DNA of 64,000 nt, from assembly GCA_963784995.1 (NCBI GenBank), contig CAWATZ010000013.1, positions 1,313,890 through 1,377,889 of the forward strand, given 5' to 3'. The DNA is from CAWATZ01 sp963784995. Its GTDB lineage: Bacteria; Planctomycetota; Planctomycetia; Gemmatales; Gemmataceae. Under the pieces are notes generated by a model. The model did no database searches, was not told where the DNA came from, and saw only the letters and a list, made by a program, of their open reading frames with translations. Position 1 is the first letter of the stretch; the number at the start of each line of letters is the position of its first letter. The translations under genes and the position numbers were made by a program. Positions 48,122 through 56,900 of this stretch are shown piece after piece.

Positions 48122-49492
48122 TCATTTTCCTGCGTCCTTGGTGAAGAAGTTGACGAAGTCGTCGCTGCGAAACGGCGACGCCGGCAGCCCCTGGCGATTG
48201 TACAGGTTGCACTCCGGATTGCGCTCCCAGGCGTAGCGAACCGCAATCGGCATTCCTACCTTGGCGCAGCTCACCACGACCTTGTCGCCTTCGATCCGCG
48301 CATCGGCCCGGTGGAATTTCTTGTCGGCGCCGCACAGCAGGAACCCCGTCAGCCTGTCACCCTGGGCCGTCAGCCCACCGCCGACGTGCCTGAACGAGAC
48401 GATCGCCTTGCCCTCCTCGAACTTCGCCGATTGGTAGATCGGGCCGGAGTAAACAATCTTCTCCCCGTAAACAGCTCCGCGAGCTGCCAGGGCCAGACGT
48501 TCGCCGACCGGCTTCTTGTTGGGGTAATGCACGTCCTTGGCGATGCCAAGATCGATCGTCACCACCAGTGCGGTATGCGGCGTCGCCTGCACCGCCTTGA
48601 GCTGGGCTTCGCGCAGGGCGCAGTCCTTGCCTTCCCAGGGTTCCGCCTTGCGCTCCTGGTAGTTGGCCAGCTGGACGACCAGGAACGGCAGGTCGGGCTG
48701 GCCCCAGTGCTTGCGCCAGTCCGCGATCAGCGCCGGCAGCAGCCGGCGATAGGTCACCGGGTAGTCCCGATTCCCCTCTCCCTGATACCACAGCACGCCG
48801 CGAACCCCATACGGAATCACCGGCTCGATGAGCGGCTTCCACTGGGTGCTGGTCTTGCTGGTGTGCGGCCGGACCAGCTCGGCCAGTTCCGGGTCGGCCT
48901 TGAAGGCGTCCGGGCTCATGAAGTTCTGGGCCAGCTCGCCGCTGACGGAGTTGTCCACGATGCCCACGGGGACCTTGCGCGCCTGGTGCAGGGCGACGGC
49001 AAAGTAAAATGCGACGGCGGAGAACGTAGGAGCGCTCTTCGGATTGCACGTTTGCCAGCGGCCGCCGACCCGCAGGAAGCGAATCTCGGGAACGTTCGCC
49101 CTGGTGGCATCCTCCTTGCCGTTGGTTGCATTGGACAGCGGGAAACGCATGTTGGATTGCCCTCCCGCAATCCAGACTTCGCCGACGAGCATGTCTTTCA
49201 GGAGGACCGTGTTGCCGCCGGCGATCTTCATCTCGAAGGGACCGCCGGCCTTGAGCGGGTCGAGCCGAACGAGCCATTTGCCATCCCTGTCCGCGCGGGC
49301 GGTCTTCTTCTGGGACTGAAACTCGACCGCAACCTCCTCTCCGGGCGCCGCTGTGCCGAACACCGGAACGGCACGATCGGCTTGCAGGACCGCGTGATCG
49401 GAGAAGATCGGCGGCAGGGTCACGTCAGCCCGCGCCTGGGTTCCCATTAGGCACACGACAACGGCCAGCAGCGAACGAAGTCTCATGGACAT
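48122..49492 (-). CDS. Secreted sialate O-acetylesterase-like SGNH hydrolase
   Basis: This is a 456-residue protein with a signal peptide (MRLRSLLAVVVCLMGTQARA, cleavage after ARA). An N-terminal beta domain (LPPIFSDHAVLQADRAVPVFG) precedes the SGNH block 1 motif VWIAGGQSNMRFP. Further landmarks are PVGIVDNSVSG, GVLWYQGEGNRD (block III/V Asn region) and LPFLVVQLANYQ. The family removes O-acetyl groups from sialic acid or other glycans in the periplasm or outside the cell. The neighbouring lyase fragment suggests a former glycan-degradation cluster. Confidence 0.88.
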   Translation of the reverse strand: MSMRLRSLLAVVVCLMGTQARADVTLPPIFSDHAVLQADRAVPVFGTAAPGEEVAVEFQSQKKTARADRDGKWLVRLDPLKAGGPFEMKIAGGNTVLLKDMLVGEVWIAGGQSNMRFPLSNATNGKEDATRANVPEIRFLRVGGRWQTCNPKSAPTFSAVAFYFAVALHQARKVPVGIVDNSVSGELAQNFMSPDAFKADPELAELVRPHTSKTSTQWKPLIEPVIPYGVRGVLWYQGEGNRDYPVTYRRLLPALIADWRKHWGQPDLPFLVVQLANYQERKAEPWEGKDCALREAQLKAVQATPHTALVVTIDLGIAKDVHYPNKKPVGERLALAARGAVYGEKIVYSGPIYQSAKFEEGKAIVSFRHVGGGLTAQGDRLTGFLLCGADKKFHRADARIEGDKVVVSCAKVGMPIAVRYAWERNPECNLYNRQGLPASPFRSDDFVNFFTKDAGK

Positions 49493-49511
49493 CCTCCAGG
49501 TGTTCTTTGCA

Positions 49512-51428
49512 TCACTGCGATCCGACGCGCTGATACCCCCGTTCGGTCAGCTCGCGTGCCTCGGCTTCTCCGGCGCTGAGCCGCCAGTAACGATCGACCG
49601 GTAAAGCGTGCCACGACTGCTCCTTCCCCGATGGCCAGACCACCGTGAGCCGTTCGACCTGGCGCGCTTCGCCCAGGCCGATCAGGTGCCGGCGGTCGCC
49701 CGAGGAGAGATAGCTGCCTCCTCCCCTGGCGAAGAAGGTCAGGCGGCGGTTGGCAGCTTCAACTGTCAGTCGAGCGCCCACCAGGTCGGCATGGTCCTTG
49801 TCGCTCAACAGCACGCCGATCCAGTGATGCCCGGTCACCGTCTCATTGCGGAGCAGGGTGACCGGCTCGTTGAGGTGGCTGATCACCAGGTCCGGCCGGC
49901 CGTCGTTATCAAGGTCGCCGATGGCCAGGCCGCGCCCCTGATGCTGGGCCTGGAAGTAGGGTCCGCCCGCGCCCGTGGCCGGCTCGAAGCGGACCGCTTC
50001 CTTCCCCTTGCGTCCCTGGTTGCGCAGCAGCAGGGGAAGCTGCCGCACCCCGCCACCGCGGGGTTGGCGGACCACGTGGCCATTGGCGATGACGATGTCC
50101 TGCCAGCCGTCGCTGTCGAGGTCCACGAAGCCAGTCCCGAAGCCGACGTACTGCCGGCCCAGGGCGGCCAGGCCGGCCGCCTGGCTGTCGTACCGGAAGA
50201 GCGGCGGGTTGCCGGCCTGCCGGTTGCGGTAGAGGGCGTGCAGCTCGTGCTGGTAATTGGTGACCAGCAAGGAGGGCCGGCCGCTGTGGTCGTAGTCGGC
50301 CGCATCGACCCCCATGCTGCCGTTGGGCAAGCCGTTCTCATCGGTCGCCACCCCCGATAGGTGGGCCGTGTCCTCGAATTGGAGCTTGCCCCGTTCGCTG
50401 CGGTTGACGTAGAGGAACTTGTCCGTGGTGTCGTTGGCGACGTAAATGTCGGGCTTGCCGTCGCCGGTGACGTCCACCAGGAGCACGCCCAGCCCCTTGC
50501 CGAAGTCGCGCTCGTGATCGGTCTCGCGCAAGAGCTTCCTGGCCTCGGCGCTCAGGAACGTCAGCTCCTCATAGTCGCGTTGCTGGCGCTCGGTATGCAG
50601 GCCGGCCGAGCGGGTGACGTCGGTGAAGGTGCCGTCGCCGTTGTTGCGGTACAGGGCATGGGGCAGCGCCTCGAACTGCTTGGGCGAACAGATGTCGCGC
50701 GGGACATCTCGACTGTACCCCTCGCAGGTCGGGTTGTTCTTCAGCGACCAATCGACGTACTGGCAGACGTACAGTTCCGGCCAACCGTCGCCGTCGAGGT
50801 CGCCCCAGGCAGCGCTGGTGCTCCAGAAAGGTTTGCCCAGCAGCCCTGCCTCGCGGGTCACCTCGAGGAAGCGTCGCCCCCCCTTGCCGTCGGAGACGTT
50901 GCGGAAGAGGGCCAGCCGGCCGTACCCGGTCACCAGCAGGTCCGGCCAGCCGTCTCGGTTATAGTCGGCGACGGCGCAGCCGTGGCTGCAGAACGCGATG
51001 TCACCCAGCCCGACCTCGCCGGTGACGTCGCGAAACTTCCAGCCGCCCAGGTTCCGATACAGCTTGCAGGGGTGGCCCTTGATCTGGTCCTGCTTGGGGC
51101 CGGCGAAGTAGCCGCCGCCCGGGAGGAACAGGTCGAGCAAGCCGTCGCCGTCGTAATCGATCAGCCCCACGCCGCCCCCGAGCGATTCCAGGATGGCGTA
51201 GTGGTTGGCCTCCTGGCCGTTGTGGTAGGTGAAATCGACGCCCGCTTGCTCCGTCACGTCGCGAAAGGAGATCGGGCCGGCAACGGCCCGATCCTCCGGC
51301 TGATCCGGGGAACGCGGCGTGGAGTGCGGCAGAAACGAGACGCCGGCCCAGACGGCAAGGGCGAGCAGGGCTCCGGTCGCCAGCAAGGCAAGCAGCCACT
51401 TGGTGATGGATTGGGTCCTCTCCGCCAT
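49512..51428 (-). CDS. FG-GAP repeat/ASPIC-UnbV protein, membrane-anchored or secreted
   Basis: The start is MAERTQSITK at 51428, preceded by GGGAGAAGCG; the longer frame runs back into a palindrome. The product is 638 residues with an N-terminal signal anchor (WLLALLATGALLALAVWAGV). FG-GAP-like beta-propeller repeats with Ca-binding DxDGDG motifs follow (LIDYDGDGLLDLFLPG, WGDLDGDGWPELYV, VDLDSDGWQDIVIANG, GDLDNDGRPDLVIS). The C-terminus is an ASPIC/UnbV domain (HWIGVLLSDKDHADLVGARL, RLTVVWPSGKEQSW). The family is very common in planctomycetes and thought to bind ligands or matrix at the cell surface; the role is unknown. Confidence 0.9.
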   Translation of the reverse strand: MAERTQSITKWLLALLATGALLALAVWAGVSFLPHSTPRSPDQPEDRAVAGPISFRDVTEQAGVDFTYHNGQEANHYAILESLGGGVGLIDYDGDGLLDLFLPGGGYFAGPKQDQIKGHPCKLYRNLGGWKFRDVTGEVGLGDIAFCSHGCAVADYNRDGWPDLLVTGYGRLALFRNVSDGKGGRRFLEVTREAGLLGKPFWSTSAAWGDLDGDGWPELYVCQYVDWSLKNNPTCEGYSRDVPRDICSPKQFEALPHALYRNNGDGTFTDVTRSAGLHTERQQRDYEELTFLSAEARKLLRETDHERDFGKGLGVLLVDVTGDGKPDIYVANDTTDKFLYVNRSERGKLQFEDTAHLSGVATDENGLPNGSMGVDAADYDHSGRPSLLVTNYQHELHALYRNRQAGNPPLFRYDSQAAGLAALGRQYVGFGTGFVDLDSDGWQDIVIANGHVVRQPRGGGVRQLPLLLRNQGRKGKEAVRFEPATGAGGPYFQAQHQGRGLAIGDLDNDGRPDLVISHLNEPVTLLRNETVTGHHWIGVLLSDKDHADLVGARLTVEAANRRLTFFARGGGSYLSSGDRRHLIGLGEARQVERLTVVWPSGKEQSWHALPVDRYWRLSAGEAEARELTERGYQRVGSQ

Positions 51429-51440
51429 TCGCTTCTCCCA

Positions 51441-51590
51441 CCCAAGGCGATGCCCTCCACACCCAGGGCGGTGCCCTGGGCTATCCTGTTGCGCCCCTTC
51501 GGGGCGGAAAACCTGGTCTTTCGCCCCGAAGGGGCGCAACACGATAGCCTGGGGCATCGCCCCAGGTGTCGAGGGCATCGCCCTGGGTCA
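51441..51590. repeat. Palindromic repeat family D upstream of the FG-GAP gene
   Basis: CCCAGGGCGGTGCCCTGGGC with TTGCGCCCCTTCGGGGC is mirrored after a ~16-nt loop; an extra GGGCATCGCCC segment is appended on the right. It is closely related to 41709-41808. Confidence 0.88.
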
Positions 51591-51595
51591 GGGCC

Positions 51596-51997
51596 TCACT
51601 TCTCTTTCTCCGCTCGCTGCTTGCGCAGGATCAGGATGAAGGAGCCGCTCGACTCGCCGCGTCCCTTGCCATCCCCCTTGACGTCATTCAGCGAGATGCA
51701 GAGGTAATCCTGGCCGTGGACGTAGACGCCAGCGTACTCGTGTTCGCCCTTGGCCTTGAGGGTCTGATTTGGGCCGAACATCAGCTTGAGGGAGCGTTTC
51801 TTACCCTCGCTCTCGTAACTGAGGGTACTGTCGGCGACGGTGGCCAGTTGTTGCTCCCAGGCGTTGTTGCGTCTGCCGCCTTCTTCAGCGTAGACGATCC
51901 GCCATTTCCCGGCGACGTTGGGCGCCGCTTCCTTCTTTTCCTCCGCACCAGCGAGGACCAAAGTTACCATGAGCAGCTGGATCATCGGAGCCCTCAT
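51596..51997 (-). CDS. Small secreted lipocalin-like planctomycete protein
   Basis: This is a 133-residue protein with a short signal peptide (MIQLLMVTLVLAGA, possibly starting at the second Met). GKWRIVYAEEGGRRNNAW is the typical opening of the planctomycete lipocalin-like TIGR03067-type domain, and the tail has YLCISLNDVKGD and FILILRKQ strands. The C-terminus is Lys/Glu-rich. Function is unknown; secretion is inferred from the leader. Confidence 0.65.
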   Translation of the reverse strand: MRAPMIQLLMVTLVLAGAEEKKEAAPNVAGKWRIVYAEEGGRRNNAWEQQLATVADSTLSYESEGKKRSLKLMFGPNQTLKAKGEHEYAGVYVHGQDYLCISLNDVKGDGKGRGESSGSFILILRKQRAEKEK

Positions 51998-52073
51998 TCG
52001 GCCTGAATGAACAAAGCCCGCCGAGGTGAACCAGGCCGTCCTTCAAGCGGCGGGCAACCACACTTCCGCTCCC

Positions 52074-52133
52074 AGAGTAGCCATCACGCTCCGCGTGATG
52101 AGGGTTCATCACGCTCCGCGTGATGGCTACTCT
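52074..52133. repeat. 60-bp nested palindrome
   Basis: AGAGTAGCCATCACGCTCCG and its mirrored counterpart surround GGGT. Each arm contains its own small hairpin CATCACGCTCCGCGTGATG. It lies just after the end of the CMD gene. Confidence 0.9.
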
Positions 52134-52152
52134 GTATTGTAGTCCGGCAGGC

Positions 52153-52770
52153 CTATCGTGTCCGGGCGGTGGTTCCGGGGAGGAAGCCATCGAACACGTT
52201 CTCGTTCTCCAGCGGCAGCTGGAAAGCATCGGCGATGCGCGTCCGGTAATGGCACTGGCAGATCCACCAGACGACGTCCAGGGCCCGCTCGCTGCCGAAA
52301 TGATCGACCAGGGTCTGCAAATCGTCTGGCGTGACCGCATCCGGATGGAGGGCCTGTTTGCGTGCGAAGGCGAAGGCGGCGCGCTGGTCGGGAGGGAAGC
52401 GGGACCAGTCTCCGCCGGCCAGGCTCTGACGCAGCTGGGCGATGCTGTTCTGGTTGTGGCCCGCGACCGCGAGCAGCATTTCGGAGTGGCCCAGTCAGTA
52501 GAAACAGCCGAGGTCGTGCGTCACCAGCCAGAAAAGGTGCTGCTCGAAAAGCGGCTCCTGGTTCGCCTCGGCGCTGAAGGCCTGAGCGCAGGCGGCCCAG
52601 GCGTCGGAGAGTTCCGGCTGATAGGTCCGGCAGACAAGTCCCCAGCGCGGCGCATCCGGGTCGGCCGGCGGCAGGGCGATCCGGCAACGGCGGGCCTGCT
52701 GCCTGGCCAGCAGTTCCGGAATGGGAGCGAAAGGCTGGATCAGCCACTTCGGTTGCGAGGTCAAGCTCAT
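52153..52770 (-). CDS. AhpD/carboxymuconolactone decarboxylase-like domain with in-frame TGA at the CxxC position
   Basis: From MSLTSQPKWLIQPF (ATG at 52770) the frame reads ...FWLVTHDLGCFY, then TGA (52497-52495), then LGHSEMLLAVAGHNQNS, and continues in the same frame to TGA at 52153. The interrupted motif is C-F-Y-(TGA)-LGH, where AhpD-like proteins carry CxxCxxxH. A hairpin with loop GGUC lies 26 nt after the UGA (GCTCGC/GCGGGC, 52474-52459), compatible with a bacterial SECIS. Selenocysteine (CxxU) is thus possible, though a nonsense change of TGC/TGT or a base error is the simple alternative. This domain is homologous to the domain encoded at 52832-53803, and the two were probably one protein, now in different frames. 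Confidence 0.6.
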
Positions 52771-52831
52771 CGGCGCCGGAGCCGGCGGAACGCCACGGAG
52801 GGCGTTCCCTACGGGCCTGCCCCCTCCCTTC

Positions 52832-53803
52832 TCACCTGCCGGGATACCCCGGCGCTCCGGCCCCGCCCGACTGGCCCCGAGCGGCAAGCGCGAAACGCAC
52901 CGGCAGCGGAGGCAAGGGGCCGTCCGCCTCCGGAGGCAGGCCGAGGGACAGGACCAGGCGGTCCTGGAAGTTGGCGTAGGCCAGCAGCAAGACCATGCCG
53001 ACCACCTGCCGTTCGCCAAACAGGGCGATCAGCTGCTCGACCTCGGCATCGGTGACGCTCCGGCCGTCGCGCGAGAGCCGGTGCGCGAACTGCAAGGCCG
53101 TCCTCGTCCTCGGCGGCAGAATCGCCAGGTCCCCGGCCAGCGCCTGGATACCGGCCTCGTCCATCCCGGCCCGGCGCAGGTCGGCCGCAGCGCAGGCTTC
53201 GCTGTAACGGCACCGGTTGGCATGGGCGGCGACCCAGCGCAATTGACCCCGAAGGATCGGCTCCAGAGGGCCCCGGGCTCGGTGCAGGTAGTCCAGCTCG
53301 AGCAGGGCGGCGGTCGTGTGGGGCAACGTCTTCGCCAGCACCCGCGCCCACCCGGGCAATGCAGTGGCCCTCCCCTGCTCCAGGACCGGCAGGTGCTTCC
53401 AGGCCTCCGCGCTCTCCGGAATCCGGAGGCCCGGCAGGTCCGCCGGGCCGGCGCTGGCCTCGCTCTCCCGATGGGGGAGCTGTTCCGCCAGCAGCAAAGC
53501 CGCTTTTTCCATCGAGGGGCCCCGCGCGCCGGGTGAGGCCGTCTGATTGGCCGCGGGCGGCGCCACGGTCAGCGCGAGGAACACCAGACAGACCAGGGCC
53601 AGAACCTGGGCCGGCCAGCGTACCAGACATCCTGTTCGCCGGTTCAGCAAGAAGCGGACCGGAGCAAACACACTCGGACTCCCGGAGAACAATGGCAAAA
53701 AGCCGCTTCCCAACCACAGCCAGCAAGGAAACCCGCCCATCCGGAGTGATCCGCCAATCCGAATTGCGAACGACCGAACACGCCCATCAGCGCTTCGGTT
53801 CAC
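52832..53803 (-). CDS. AhpD/CMD-like protein, first domain (likely N-terminal half of a two-domain protein)
   Basis: After an N-terminal region with a hydrophobic helix (VLALVCLVFLALTVAPPAA; signal or anchor) the protein has a helical CMD domain. RWVAAHANRCRYSEACAAAD is at the active-site helix, with CxxS instead of CxxC. LPPRTRTALQFAHRLSRDGR and VEQLIALFGERQVVGMVLLL match FPPDQRAAFAFARKQ and LQTLVDHFGSERALDVVWWI of the downstream domain. The frame ends in palindromic sequence (52800-52860); the next domain continues in another frame. The upstream start is uncertain because the frame is long and lacks a clear ribosome site. Confidence 0.65.
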   Translation of the reverse strand: MNRSADGRVRSFAIRIGGSLRMGGFPCWLWLGSGFLPLFSGSPSVFAPVRFLLNRRTGCLVRWPAQVLALVCLVFLALTVAPPAANQTASPGARGPSMEKAALLLAEQLPHRESEASAGPADLPGLRIPESAEAWKHLPVLEQGRATALPGWARVLAKTLPHTTAALLELDYLHRARGPLEPILRGQLRWVAAHANRCRYSEACAAADLRRAGMDEAGIQALAGDLAILPPRTRTALQFAHRLSRDGRSVTDAEVEQLIALFGERQVVGMVLLLAYANFQDRLVLSLGLPPEADGPLPPLPVRFALAARGQSGGAGAPGYPGR

Positions 53804-54545
53804 CCCCTGTGAGAAGATGGCGCGAGTTCTTCTTGAATAAATTGCACAATATCCCAGGGGAAGAAGAGATGCAAGGATAAATTGGCGCTTTGCAACAAAT
53901 GGGTGTCAGCGTGTTGCCCGTTTCAGCTCGGTTGCTCTGCTGGGACCAACGAGGAGGATCTGGGAATCGTCCTGGCATCTCTGCCGGCCAGACCGTGAGA
54001 CTCCCGTCACCCCTGGTCACGGCGAGGTGTTCCGAGGGCTGGTGTTGCACGCTTTGGCCCTTCGGCTACTCGGGGCCTGGTCTCGCCGGCGCAGCCCAAT
54101 CCGCAGATTGGCGGATTGTCCAGACAGCAAAACGGTCCGGACTTCCCTGAACGTCCGAAGTGCGCCGCGCAGGTAGGTGCAGGAAGTTGAGCGTTTGGGG
54201 GAAAAACGTCGCGTCCATTACTTCGAGGGGATACGTTGAGCCGAGTCGCCCGAAGGCTACCTCGGGGCATAACACGTGAGGCCGAGGTGGCGCCCCGATT
54301 CGCCAAGACACCCATCCCCGGCCTGGAGCGGATCAAGCTCGCTGACGTTTCCCGCTCGAAACAACTTCGGCGTGTCGGACCGAGGCACGCAAGGTCGGCG
54401 TGGAGGAGGAATTCGCCGTGGCCGAAATCCAGGCATGGCCACCACGAAAACGGTCAGCTCGACACCGCCATGGACAAATAGATGGCAGTTCCCATTGTTT
54501 TTCTCTGGTGCGAGACCTACAATCAACCATTGAGTTGTCGGAGGA
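53804..54545. other. Gap upstream of the kai region, no gene recognised
   Basis: About 740 bp lie between the CMD gene and a small ORF. Frames on both strands are short or composed of low-plausibility sequence. A small hairpin CAATCCGC/GCGGATTG is at ~54098-54118. It could contain a decayed mobile element, but no transposase motif was recognised. Confidence 0.35.
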
Positions 54546-54549
54546 TTAC

Positions 54550-54684
54550 ATGAAGGGCAGACCGGTTGTACCGGCAGGCTCGTCAGTGAATAAGCCGGCG
54601 TGGTCGAGTACCCTTGCGGGGTTCGACCACGCCGGCTTTTTTCGTTCGATGCGAAGGGACCACCGCGTTGCCGATCTTGGCTAA
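54550..54684 (+). CDS. Possible 44-residue small ORF overlapping a strong hairpin
   Basis: ATG at 54550 has a perfect GGAGG (54540-54544) 5 nt upstream. The product starts MKGRPVVPAGSSVNKPAWSS and continues across the hairpin as TLAGFDHAGFFRSM. There is no signal peptide or recognised domain. The strong ribosome site is the main evidence. Translation through the hairpin would compete with termination, so a leader-peptide role for the kai operon is conceivable but unproven. Confidence 0.35.
   Translation: MKGRPVVPAGSSVNKPAWSSTLAGFDHAGFFRSMRRDHRVADLG
54592..54642 (+). terminator. Rho-independent terminator-like hairpin
   Basis: AAGCCGGCGTGGTCGA pairs perfectly with TCGACCACGCCGGCTT around a 15-nt loop (GTACCCTTGCGGGGT), followed by TTTT. 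It lies ~165 bp upstream of kaiC. Confidence 0.8.
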
Positions 54685-54804
54685 GGGAACTCAAGGGCAA
54701 TAGCAAAACCCGAAAAGGTGTTCCACTTTCAGCCAGAGTGGTGCCGTAGCACCCTCGCGAGGATTGGCGTTGCGGTGTCACCCACCGATCAAGAAGGTGT
54801 TCCC

Positions 54805-56562
54805 ATGACCAAGACCGTAATGAAACAGAAGGGATCTCCAGCGCGTTTGCCAAAATGTACGACTGGCATTCAAGGGCTGGACGAGATCACGGGCGGCGGG
54901 CTGCCAAAAGGCAGGCCCACCTTGGTATGTGGTGGTGCTGGTTGTGGCAAGACTCTCCTGGGGATAGAGTTCCTCGTCCGAGGAGCCATGCTGCACAATG
55001 AGCCGGGCGTGTTCCTCGCCTTCGAGGAAACCGCAGAAGAACTGACTCAGAACGTCCGTTCGCTCGGCTTCGACCTCGATGACCTCATCGAGAAAAAGAA
55101 GCTGGGGGTAGACTACATTCACATCGAGCGGAGCGAGATCGAGGAGGCTGGGGAGTACGACCTCGAAGGACTGTTCATCCGCCTGGGCCATGCGATTGAC
55201 TCCATCGGTGCCAGGCGGGTCGTACTCGACACATTGGAGGCGCTGTTCAGCGGCCTACCTGTTGATGAAAGGGGCATCGCCATTCTGCGGGCCGAGCTGC
55301 GGCGCCTTTTCCGCTGGCTCAAGAAGAAGGGCGTCACTGCCGTCATCACCGCCGAGCGGGGTAACGGCTCGCTCACCCGGCACGGCCTGGAAGAATATGT
55401 CTCCGACTGCGTGCTGATGCTCGATCACCGGGTGGAAGGGCAGATCTCGACCCGCCGTTTGCGGATCGTGAAATATCGAGGCTCGTCCCACGGCACCAAC
55501 GAATTTCCATTTCTGATTGACGAGGGCGGCATCTCCGTTCTGCCGATCACGGCGCTCCAGTTGCAGCACAAGGCGTCCTCCGAGCGCATTTCCAGCGGTG
55601 TCCCCGCCCTGGACGTCATGCTGGGCGGAACTGGGTTCTACCGAGGAAGCAGCGTGCTGGTGTCCGGCACGGCGGGTATCGGCAAGACCAGCCTCTCCTG
55701 CCATGCCGCCAACGCTTGCTGTCAAAGGGGCGAACGCTGTCTGTATTTTGCTTTCGAGGAGTCAGAAGCTCAGCTGCTCCGCAACATGCGCTCCATCGGC
55801 CTTGATTTAGAGCCGTGGGTGAAAAAGGAGTTGCTGCGCTTTCACACGGGCCGTCCGACCATGAACGGTTTGGAAATGCACCTGGCGAGCATCCACAAGC
55901 AAGTCGCGACATTCAAACCACATCTGGTGGTGGTTGATCCGATCACGAACTTCATCTCGGCGGGGACGGTTAGCGAAGCAACTTCCATGATGATGCGGTT
56001 GATCGATTACCTGAAGGCTGGAGGGATCACGGCCCTCCTCACGAACTTGAACCATGCGGCGGGTGCCCAGGAGCAGTCGGAATTAGGCATTTCCTCGCTC
56101 ATCGACACCTGGCTGTTCCTGCGGGACATCGAACTCAACGGCGAACGCAACCGGGCGCTGTACATTCTCAAATCTCGTGGCATGGCCCACAGCAACCAGA
56201 TACGAGAATTCCTGCTGACCGACCGGGGCGTTCAACTTACCGAGGTCTACCTGGGGCCGGAAGGCGTTCTCACGGGCTCGGCAAGGCTGGCCCAGGAAGC
56301 GAAGGAAAAGGCGACGGCGGTGCAGCGCAGTCTGGAGATCGAAAGGAAGCGAGGCGAGCTGGCACGGAGGCAGCAAGCGCTGGAGGCTCAGATCGCCGTT
56401 CTCCAGTTGCAATTTCAAACCGACAAGGAAGAGATGGAACGGGACATCGCCTGCGAACAGGCGTACATGGAAAAAGTGACTCAGGGCCGTCACGAAATGG
56501 CCCGGAGCCGCAAGGCCGATTCCAACGGATTCCAGGGTTCCCCAACGAAAGGCCGCAAATGA
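54805..56562 (+). CDS. kaiC: KaiC-family circadian-type ATPase (two RecA-like domains)
   Basis: ATG at 54805 follows AAGAAGGTG; 585 residues. The CI domain has Walker A GGAGCGKT, catalytic FEE (FLAFEETAEEL) and VLDTLEALF. The CII domain has GTAGIGKTSLS, FAFEESEAQLL, VVVDPITNF and the end region ALYILKSRGMAHSNQIREFL. At the position of the CII autophosphorylation pair (Ser-Thr in cyanobacteria) the sequence is ISSLIDTW, i.e. Ser-Ser. A C-terminal coiled coil of ~90 residues (LEIERKRGELARRQQALEAQ) replaces the short A-loop tail. The stop overlaps kaiB (ATGA). A phospho-switch ATPase acting with KaiB and the downstream kinase is likely; no kaiA is present. Confidence 0.93.
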   Translation: MTKTVMKQKGSPARLPKCTTGIQGLDEITGGGLPKGRPTLVCGGAGCGKTLLGIEFLVRGAMLHNEPGVFLAFEETAEELTQNVRSLGFDLDDLIEKKKLGVDYIHIERSEIEEAGEYDLEGLFIRLGHAIDSIGARRVVLDTLEALFSGLPVDERGIAILRAELRRLFRWLKKKGVTAVITAERGNGSLTRHGLEEYVSDCVLMLDHRVEGQISTRRLRIVKYRGSSHGTNEFPFLIDEGGISVLPITALQLQHKASSERISSGVPALDVMLGGTGFYRGSSVLVSGTAGIGKTSLSCHAANACCQRGERCLYFAFEESEAQLLRNMRSIGLDLEPWVKKELLRFHTGRPTMNGLEMHLASIHKQVATFKPHLVVVDPITNFISAGTVSEATSMMMRLIDYLKAGGITALLTNLNHAAGAQEQSELGISSLIDTWLFLRDIELNGERNRALYILKSRGMAHSNQIREFLLTDRGVQLTEVYLGPEGVLTGSARLAQEAKEKATAVQRSLEIERKRGELARRQQALEAQIAVLQLQFQTDKEEMERDIACEQAYMEKVTQGRHEMARSRKADSNGFQGSPTKGRK

Positions 56563-56888
56563 CAAGGCAACCCAAATCGAACGGTCGGGTGGTGCAGACG
56601 GAGGAGGCGAAACAATGGCAACTGCGTCTCTACGTCGCCGGGCAAACACCGAAGTCCGTAATGGCCTTCGCTAATCTCAAGCGACTCTGCGAGGAACACC
56701 TGGCGGGCGAATTCGAGATTGAGGTGATCGACCTCATTGAGAACCCTCGGCTCGCCAAGGACGACCAGATCGTTGCCATTCCCACTCTGGTACGGAAACT
56801 GCCTCCGCCCATCCGCAAGATCATTGGTGACCTGTCGGACACGGAACGAACATTGGTCGGCTTGCAACTCCGTTCTTACGTGCAATAA
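56559..56888 (+). CDS. kaiB: KaiB-family protein 1
   Basis: This is a 109-residue thioredoxin-like protein whose ATG overlaps the kaiC stop. It shows the KaiB pattern LRLYVAGQTPKSVMAFANLK, LCEEHLAGEFEIEVIDLIEN, AIPTLVRKLPPPIRKIIGDL. KaiB binds the KaiC CI ring and, in its fold-switched form, SasA/CikA-type kinases. A basic N-terminal extension of ~20 residues precedes the fold. Translational coupling to kaiC implies balanced expression. Confidence 0.93.
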   Translation: MTRQPKSNGRVVQTEEAKQWQLRLYVAGQTPKSVMAFANLKRLCEEHLAGEFEIEVIDLIENPRLAKDDQIVAIPTLVRKLPPPIRKIIGDLSDTERTLVGLQLRSYVQ

Positions 56889-56900
56889 GGAGGCTGGACT

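Noticed and set aside
54257..54853. 198-codon minus-strand frame upstream of kaiC
   Set aside because: It crosses a perfect terminator hairpin and the kaiC start region, and has no recognisable motif or ribosome site.
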